43,229 nucleotides of DNA from Herbaspirillum lusitanum P6-12 (GTDB taxonomy: Bacteria > Pseudomonadota > Gammaproteobacteria > Burkholderiales > Burkholderiaceae_D), in the NCBI RefSeq assembly GCF_000256565.1, contig NZ_AJHH01000018.1, forward strand, positions 1-43,229, read 5' to 3'. Shown piece after piece: positions 37,185 through 43,229 of the stretch. The position numbers were made by a program, and so were the translations under genes. The notes beneath the pieces were generated by a model, which saw nothing but the letters and a program-made list of their open reading frames with translations, ran no database searches and had not been told where the DNA came from. Each line of letters starts with the position of its first letter. Within the stretch, counting starts at the first letter, position 1.

Positions 37185-37322
37185 AAGGTGAAGTCTGTAC
37201 CCCACTGCGCTATGATCCGTCCGTTCACGCGGCTGAACTTCATGTGCGCCGGATTGCGTATCGCAGCTATTGCGCCCTCCCGCCCTGTCAGCCTGTCTTC
37301 TCCCACTATTCCAGAGGCACCT

Positions 37323-37796
37323 ATGAAAGGCGATCCAGCGGTCATCAAACTGCTCAATGCTCAGTTAACCAACGAACTGACAGCGATCAACCAGTATTTT
37401 TTGCACGCCCGCATGTACAAGCATTGGGGTTTCGAAAAGATTGCAAAGAAAGAGTACGCCGAATCCATCGGTGAAATGAAACATGCCGACAAGCTGATCG
37501 ACCGCATCCTGATGCTGGACGGCTTGCCTAACCTGCAGGCGTTGCACAAGCTGATGATCGGCGAGAACACGCCCGAGATGCTGCAATGTGACCTGAACCT
37601 GGAAAGAGCTGCGCACAAAACCGTCAAGGAAGGCATCGCCACTTGCGAACAGCATGGCGACTATGTCTCGCGCGAACTGTTCCAGATGATCCTCGACGAC
37701 ACCGAAGAACATATCGACTGGCTCGAAACCCAGCTCGACATCATCGATAAAATCGGCATCCAGAATTACCTGCAAACGCAGATCATCGCGGAGTAG
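37323..37796 (+). CDS. bfr: Bacterioferritin
   Basis: Heme-containing 24-mer iron store, 157 residues per subunit. Ferroxidase residues E18, E51, H54, E94 and H130 align without gaps to E. coli Bfr, and heme ligand M52 is present. Position 127, Glu in E. coli (E-x-x-H), is Thr here (DDTEEH), although E128 and E129 are next to it. ATG 37323 is preceded by AGAGG and starts the conserved MKGDPAVIKLLN; longer upstream readings lack homology. It is separately terminated, and its partner bfd is upstream. Confidence 0.95.
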   Translation: MKGDPAVIKLLNAQLTNELTAINQYFLHARMYKHWGFEKIAKKEYAESIGEMKHADKLIDRILMLDGLPNLQALHKLMIGENTPEMLQCDLNLERAAHKTVKEGIATCEQHGDYVSRELFQMILDDTEEHIDWLETQLDIIDKIGIQNYLQTQIIAE

Positions 37797-37836
37797 GCTG
37801 ACTGCAGAAGTCGCCTCCTCTGCGAAGCGGCGGCAC

Positions 37837-37872
37837 AAAAAAACGCGACCCTTGCCGGTCGCGTTTTTTATT
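37837..37872. terminator. Bidirectional terminator between bfr and gst
   Basis: AAACGCGACC (37841-37850) and GGTCGCGTTT (37857-37866) form a perfect stem with a 6-nt loop, an A run before it and a T run after it. It serves both convergent genes. Confidence 0.9.
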
Positions 37873-37917
37873 TTGAAGGCGCCGGGATGCACGGCAATGT
37901 GCAACGGCGCATCGTTC

Positions 37918-38523
37918 TTACTGCGGGAATGTATCCTTGAAGGACTGGCGTTCGGACAGCTTCTCGTACAAGCGCAGCAACTCCGGATAGCTGTCTTTCC
38001 ACTGGGTCTCCGGAAAACGGAATTCCAGCCAACCCAACGCACAGCCGACGGCGACGTCGGCCAGAGTGTAATGGTTGCCGACGCAATAATTCTTTTCGCC
38101 CAGACCGACCGACATCGCCTTCAGACCCGCCTCGACCTTGCTCCATTGCCGTTTGATCCATTCCGGGCTTTGCTGGCGCGTCGGGCGCTTCTTCTCGAGA
38201 CGCACCAGGATGGCGGCTTCGAGCAGGCCATCGGCCAGCGCTTCCCAGCATTTGACTTCAGCGCGCTCACGACCACTGGTCGGCATCAACTTGCCCACCG
38301 GGGTCAGAATATCGAGGTATTCGGAAATCACGCGCGAGTCGAACATGGCGCCGCCATCGTCCATCATCAGGCACGGTACTTTGCCGAGCGGATTGAATTG
38401 CTGGATCGTGGTGGTCTCACTCCATACGTCTTCCAGCACCAATTCGAAATCGATCTTTTTTTCCGCCATGACAATGCGGACTTTGCGAGCGTAAGGGCTT
38501 ACCAGCGAGGCGATCAGTTTCAT
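37918..38523 (-). CDS. Glutathione S-transferase family protein
   Basis: A 201-residue cytoplasmic GST. The N-terminal thioredoxin-like domain (about 1-80) begins MKLIASLVSPYARKVRI and contains NPLGKVPCLMMDDG, the cis-Pro glutathione-binding segment, and the DSRVISEYLD motif. The helical C-terminal domain has the TLADVAVGCALGWLEFR block. It resembles the YibF-like subgroup. Detoxification or thiol chemistry is expected; the substrate is unknown. purB is divergent. Confidence 0.9.
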   Translation of the reverse strand: MKLIASLVSPYARKVRIVMAEKKIDFELVLEDVWSETTTIQQFNPLGKVPCLMMDDGGAMFDSRVISEYLDILTPVGKLMPTSGRERAEVKCWEALADGLLEAAILVRLEKKRPTRQQSPEWIKRQWSKVEAGLKAMSVGLGEKNYCVGNHYTLADVAVGCALGWLEFRFPETQWKDSYPELLRLYEKLSERQSFKDTFPQ

Positions 38524-38540
38524 AACATTTCTTGTAATAA

Positions 38541-40133
<1,593 letters not shown>

Positions 40134-40143
40134 TCACAGCAAC

Positions 40144-40172
40144 GATCGGGCGGAAACCAAAGCCGCCCGATC
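40144..40172 (+). terminator. Hairpin after purB
   Basis: GATCGGGCGG (40144-40153) and CCGCCCGATC (40163-40172) are exact reverse complements with a 9-nt loop, 10 bp past the purB stop. No T run follows, so it may end or stabilise the transcript. The remaining ~220 bp before the cytochrome gene show no gene. Confidence 0.5.
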
Positions 40173-40391
40173 CACTCCAATCGAGCGGCAGTCAGCTTCA
40201 TTCACAACATCAATGGATGAGTGAAATCAAATATGCCTATCTATTGCCGCCGATGAAAACACCTTATTCTGCTGAGTTAGCCTGCCGCTACGGCGCCACT
40301 GCGAAAGACCAGACTCTGCACGCAGTCGCGCCGGCGCCTGTACGATCCGGCACCACTTGCCGTCCAACCTGATACTCCACCAGCAATCGCC

Positions 40392-40916
40392 ATGGAACGC
40401 TACACCAAACCCGCCGTCCTGCTGCACTGGCTCATTGCTCTGCTGATCATTGCCGCCTTTGCGCTCGGCCTGACGATGACCAACATTCCCGGTCTGACCC
40501 CGACCAAGCTCAAATATTTTTCCTGGCATAAATGGCTGGGCGTCACCGTGCTCGGCCTGGCTTGCCTGCGCTTGCTCTGGCGCCTGACGCATGCGGCGCC
40601 GCCATACCCGGTGCAGATGCCGCGCTGGCAGCAAAGCGCCGCGCACGCGCTGCATTTTCTGCTCTACATCCTGATTTTCGCGATTCCGGTTTCCGGCTAT
40701 CTGTACAGTCTTGCCGCCGGCATCCCCGTGGTCTATCTCGGCGTGCTGCCGCTGCCGGTGATCATCGACCCGAATCCCGAACTCAAACCCTTGCTCAAGC
40801 TGGTGCATTACTGGCTGAACATGACTTTGCTAGCCGCTTTCTGCCTGCATGTGCTGGCCGCCCTGAAGCATCAGTTCATTGATCGCGACGGTGTGCTCAG
40901 ACGTATCCTGCCCTGA
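40392..40916 (+). CDS. Cytochrome b561 (CybB type)
   Basis: A 174-residue inner-membrane protein with four helices and paired histidines (H12 in LLHWL, H46 in SWHKWLG, H138-type LVHYW and CLHVLAALKHQF) expected to bind two hemes. It is of the type that oxidises ubiquinol and can pass electrons to superoxide in E. coli CybB. It is followed 21 bp later by a yceI gene; cybB-yceI pairing is common in proteobacteria. Confidence 0.9.
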   Translation: MERYTKPAVLLHWLIALLIIAAFALGLTMTNIPGLTPTKLKYFSWHKWLGVTVLGLACLRLLWRLTHAAPPYPVQMPRWQQSAAHALHFLLYILIFAIPVSGYLYSLAAGIPVVYLGVLPLPVIIDPNPELKPLLKLVHYWLNMTLLAAFCLHVLAALKHQFIDRDGVLRRILP

Positions 40917-40937
40917 CTCTCTTTCCAAGGAAATCTC

Positions 40938-41525
40938 ATGACTCTGCGTACTACATTGGTCCATGCCATGGTCGGCGGCATCGCCGTCTTCGGCCTGGTT
41001 GCCTCCGCCGTTGCAGTTGCAGCCCCACTCAAAGTCGACGCCGCCAAAAGCACGGTCAGCGCCGTGTTCAAGCAACTGAACGTGCCGGTCGAAGCGAAAT
41101 TCAAGAAATTCGTCGCGCAAATTGATTTCGACAGCACCAAACCCGATGCTGCCAAGGCCAGCGTGGACATCGACATCGCCAGCTTCGACCTGGGTGAAGC
41201 CGAGTACAACAAGGAAGTGCTGAAAAAGGAATGGTTCAACGCCGCACAATTCCCCAAGGCCACCTTCGTCGCCAACTCGATCAAGCCGACGGCGGGCGCA
41301 CCGGCCGGCACCAAGTATGACGTCGCCGGCAAGCTGACCATCAAGGGCAAGACTGCGGATGTGCACTTCCCGCTGACGGTCAGGAAAGAAGGCAGCGGCC
41401 AGACTTTTGACGGCGCCTTGCCGATCAAGCGTCTGGCGTTCAACATCGGCGAAGGCGAATGGAAAGACACCGGCATGGTCGCCGACGAAGTGACGATCAA
41501 GTTCCACGTCGTCACCACGCCTTAA
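40938..41525 (+). CDS. yceI: YceI-family periplasmic lipid-binding-like protein
   Basis: A 195-residue secreted protein. The signal peptide is about residues 1-28 (ending AVAVAA-PLKV), followed by a complete YceI lipocalin-like barrel that ends with MVADEVTIKFHVVTTP. YceI relatives bind polyisoprenoids in a hydrophobic tunnel. Immediate linkage to cytochrome b561 suggests quinone-related work, but this is an inference. A second yceI-like gene follows 81 bp later. Confidence 0.9.
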   Translation: MTLRTTLVHAMVGGIAVFGLVASAVAVAAPLKVDAAKSTVSAVFKQLNVPVEAKFKKFVAQIDFDSTKPDAAKASVDIDIASFDLGEAEYNKEVLKKEWFNAAQFPKATFVANSIKPTAGAPAGTKYDVAGKLTIKGKTADVHFPLTVRKEGSGQTFDGALPIKRLAFNIGEGEWKDTGMVADEVTIKFHVVTTP

Positions 41526-41606
41526 GACTTGCTCATCACAAAGCGTTTCGATACTCAACCGATACCCAACCAACTGCTTATTACCGCTCATTGAAAAGGA
41601 TTCACC

Positions 41607-42314
41607 ATGAAACTGAAACTCGCCCTGATTTCCCTGCTGGCCGCGACATCCGTCCCGGCCTTCGCCGCCGACACCTACACCATCGATCCAAGCCACACCT
41701 ATCCAAGCTTCGAAGCGGATCACATGGGCATTTCCGTGTGGCGCGGCAAGTTCACCAAGACTTCCGGCACCGTGACGCTGGATCGCGCCGCCAAGACCGG
41801 CTCGCTGGACATCACCATTGACGCGTCGTCGGTCGACTTCGGCCACGCCAAGCTCAACGATCACGTCAAGGGCCCCGACGTGTTCGACGTACAGAAATTC
41901 CCGACCGCCACCTACAAGGGCACCTCGATCAAATTCGAAGGCGACAAGCCGGTTGCCGTTGACGGCGAGCTGACGTTGCATGGCGTGACCAAGCCAGTGC
42001 AACTGAAGATCAACAAGTTCACTTGCATCCAGCATCCCATGCTCAAGCGCGAAGTCTGCGGCGCCGATGCATCGCATGCGTGGGTATCGGTATATTGCCC
42101 GGGCCGGGACGGCCAGCCGGGCTGCTGGATCGACGCCGATCCGACCAACGGCATCTTCCCGGACATCAGCCACATCACGCTGGGATGGGGCCGTGACTTC
42201 CTCGACATCTCGCCCCTGCGCGGCGTGCTGATCGGCGGCGGCCAGCAGACCATGCAGGTGGCCGTCACGGTGATGCCGTCGCAGGAAGTGCCGGGTTTGC
42301 CGTTCGCGCGCTGA
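41607..42314 (+). CDS. Hybrid: YceI N-terminal part fused to a transglutaminase-like C-terminal part
   Basis: A 235-residue protein. Residues 1-21 are a signal peptide (ending AFA-AD). Residues about 22-155 are YceI ([19 protein letters not shown] ... [13 protein letters not shown]). A normal beta-proteobacterial YceI would continue with a barrel strand such as ATFNREDFG. Here, from GADAS (152-156; 42060-42074), the sequence becomes [10 protein letters not shown] ... DADPTNG ... [19 protein letters not shown], which is the C-terminal half of bacterial transglutaminase-like proteins. Catalytic His (H157) and Asp (D178) of that family are present, but its Cys region is not. The YceI barrel lacks its last strands. 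It is probably a deletion fusion or assembly join rather than a working enzyme. Confidence 0.85.
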   Translation: MKLKLALISLLAATSVPAFAADTYTIDPSHTYPSFEADHMGISVWRGKFTKTSGTVTLDRAAKTGSLDITIDASSVDFGHAKLNDHVKGPDVFDVQKFPTATYKGTSIKFEGDKPVAVDGELTLHGVTKPVQLKINKFTCIQHPMLKREVCGADASHAWVSVYCPGRDGQPGCWIDADPTNGIFPDISHITLGWGRDFLDISPLRGVLIGGGQQTMQVAVTVMPSQEVPGLPFAR

Positions 42315-42327
42315 CGAATTTCGACGA

Positions 42328-43229
42328 CTACGGCGTGCGGATGTGATCGATCAGCGCAATGGTTCGTTCATCGGGCGGCGGCGTCAGCAAACTGACGATC
42401 ACCAGCGCGGCGATGCCGACCGGCACGCCGAACAGCCCGGCCGAGATCGGCGCAATGTGGAACCACTGGTTCGCAGCATTGCCGCCGAAGGCCGGATGCG
42501 TGGTCAGCATGTAGTACACGCACATCACGAAGCCGGCGACGATGCCGGCGATGGCGCCGGGCTGGTTGGCGCGCTTCCAGAAAATCCCGAACACCAGCGC
42601 CGGGAACAGCGTCGACGCCGCCAGTGAAAACGCCACCCCCACCATCGACAGGATGTCGCCCGGTTTGAGCGACGCCGCATAGGCGGCCAGCAAGGCCACC
42701 ACCAGCAACAGCAACTTGGAAATCGTCACGCGCTTCTGCGTCGAGGCGGCCGGATCGATCACCTTGTAATACACGTCGTGCGACAGCGCATTGGAAATGG
42801 TCAGCAGCAGGCCGTCGGCAGTCGACAGCGCCGCCGCCAGACCGCCCGCCGCCACCAGTCCCGAAATGAAATAAGGCAGGCCGGCGATCTCCGGCGTGGC
42901 CAGCACGATGATGTCGCCGTCGAGTGCAATCTCGCCGAGCTGCACCACGTTGTCGTGGTTGAGGTCAGTGATGCTGACCAGCGGATTGACCTTGTCGATG
43001 TTGGCCCAGTAGTAGACCCAATCCGGCAAGTGCGCATAGTTGCTGCCGACCAGCGAGGTGTAGATGTCGTACTTCACCAGGATCGCCAGCGCCGGCACCG
43101 TGATGTAGATCAGCATGATGAAGAACAGCGTCCAGAACACCGATTTGCGCGCCTCGTGCACCGACGGCGTGGTGTAGTAGCGCATCAGGATGTGCGGCCC
43201 CGGGGGTATATCGTCTCGGTATGATTTTT
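42328..43229 (-). CDS. Sodium:solute symporter, ActP-like (partial, C-terminal part)
   Basis: About 285 residues from MRYYTTPSVHEARKSVF to the stop match the C-terminal two-thirds of cation/acetate symporters (SSS family), with helices and the conserved GLAAALSTADGLLLTISNALSHD block. Family members read G-L-P-H-I-L-M-R before this point. Here PHILMR is present, but the codons upstream (43198-43229) read ETIPPG and do not look like the expected helix. The frame stays open to the window edge, so the true N-terminus is missing. It converges on the hybrid yceI gene with 13 bp between stops. Confidence 0.85.
   Translation of the reverse strand, partial: KSYRDDIPPGPHILMRYYTTPSVHEARKSVFWTLFFIMLIYITVPALAILVKYDIYTSLVGSNYAHLPDWVYYWANIDKVNPLVSITDLNHDNVVQLGEIALDGDIIVLATPEIAGLPYFISGLVAAGGLAAALSTADGLLLTISNALSHDVYYKVIDPAASTQKRVTISKLLLLVVALLAAYAASLKPGDILSMVGVAFSLAASTLFPALVFGIFWKRANQPGAIAGIVAGFVMCVYYMLTTHPAFGGNAANQWFHIAPISAGLFGVPVGIAALVIVSLLTPPPDERTIALIDHIRTP

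Overview
The window looks like the chromosome of a beta-proteobacterium of the Oxalobacteraceae (Herbaspirillum/Collimonas/Janthinobacterium type). This rests on high GC content, protein style, and gene neighbourhoods such as miaB-phoH-ybeY-corC-lnt-glyQS-gmhB-plsC, lptD-surA-pdxA-rsmA and hemP-bfd-tonB-exbBD-bfr. No genus can be fixed from sequence reading alone. Most of the window is conserved core genome: I see no phage, insertion sequence, CRISPR array, tRNA or rRNA.

Layout. 1-3300: tail of a probable LysR regulator, then miaB (tRNA modification), phoH and ybeY (rRNA maturation). 3400-5590: an orphan HC2 zinc-finger protein on the minus strand, then a cytochrome b, a Tat-type molybdopterin oxidoreductase and an MxKDx-repeat secreted protein. 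5800-13900: corC, lnt, glyQ, glyS, gmhB, plsC and a YgjP-like metalloprotease (envelope lipid/LPS and translation). 13990-16250 (minus): gloA and a chemotaxis receptor. 16250-17180: a regulatory intergenic region and an XRE regulator. 17200-23650 (minus): the lptD-surA-pdxA-rsmA operon, interrupted by a rearrangement. 23750-28810: amgK-murU (cell-wall recycling), pepP, ubiH, upp. 28880-32270 (minus): transhydrogenase pntAa-panD-pntAb-pntB. 32450-34050: nudJ-mnmA. 34200-37800: a probably Fur-controlled iron cluster (hemP, unknown, bfd, tonB, exbB, exbD, bfr). 37900-43229: gst, purB, cytochrome b561, two YceI-type genes (the second a hybrid) and a truncated acetate-permease-like symporter.

The main interest is a set of lesions in an otherwise ordinary core region. 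(1) A duplicated rsmA-5'/pdxA-3' segment in the lptD operon is exactly identical over 349 bp, then abruptly about 11% divergent with only three amino-acid changes. (2) A YceI protein switches at a Gly-Ala-Asp-Ala-Ser stretch into the C-terminal half of a transglutaminase-like protein. (3) murU appears to have lost 13 nt covering its nucleotide-binding signature. (4) The XRE regulator is frameshifted by a 5-bp tandem duplication. (5) The last ~30 bases no longer read as the symporter. These could be real microevolution (recombination with a relative, deletions at short homologies) or mixed-strain assembly artefacts; raw reads are needed to decide. The most credible undescribed regulatory element is a pair of perfect TTGCG-N5-CGCAA palindromes in front of the XRE gene. 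I do not see a convincing new multi-gene defence or biosynthetic system.
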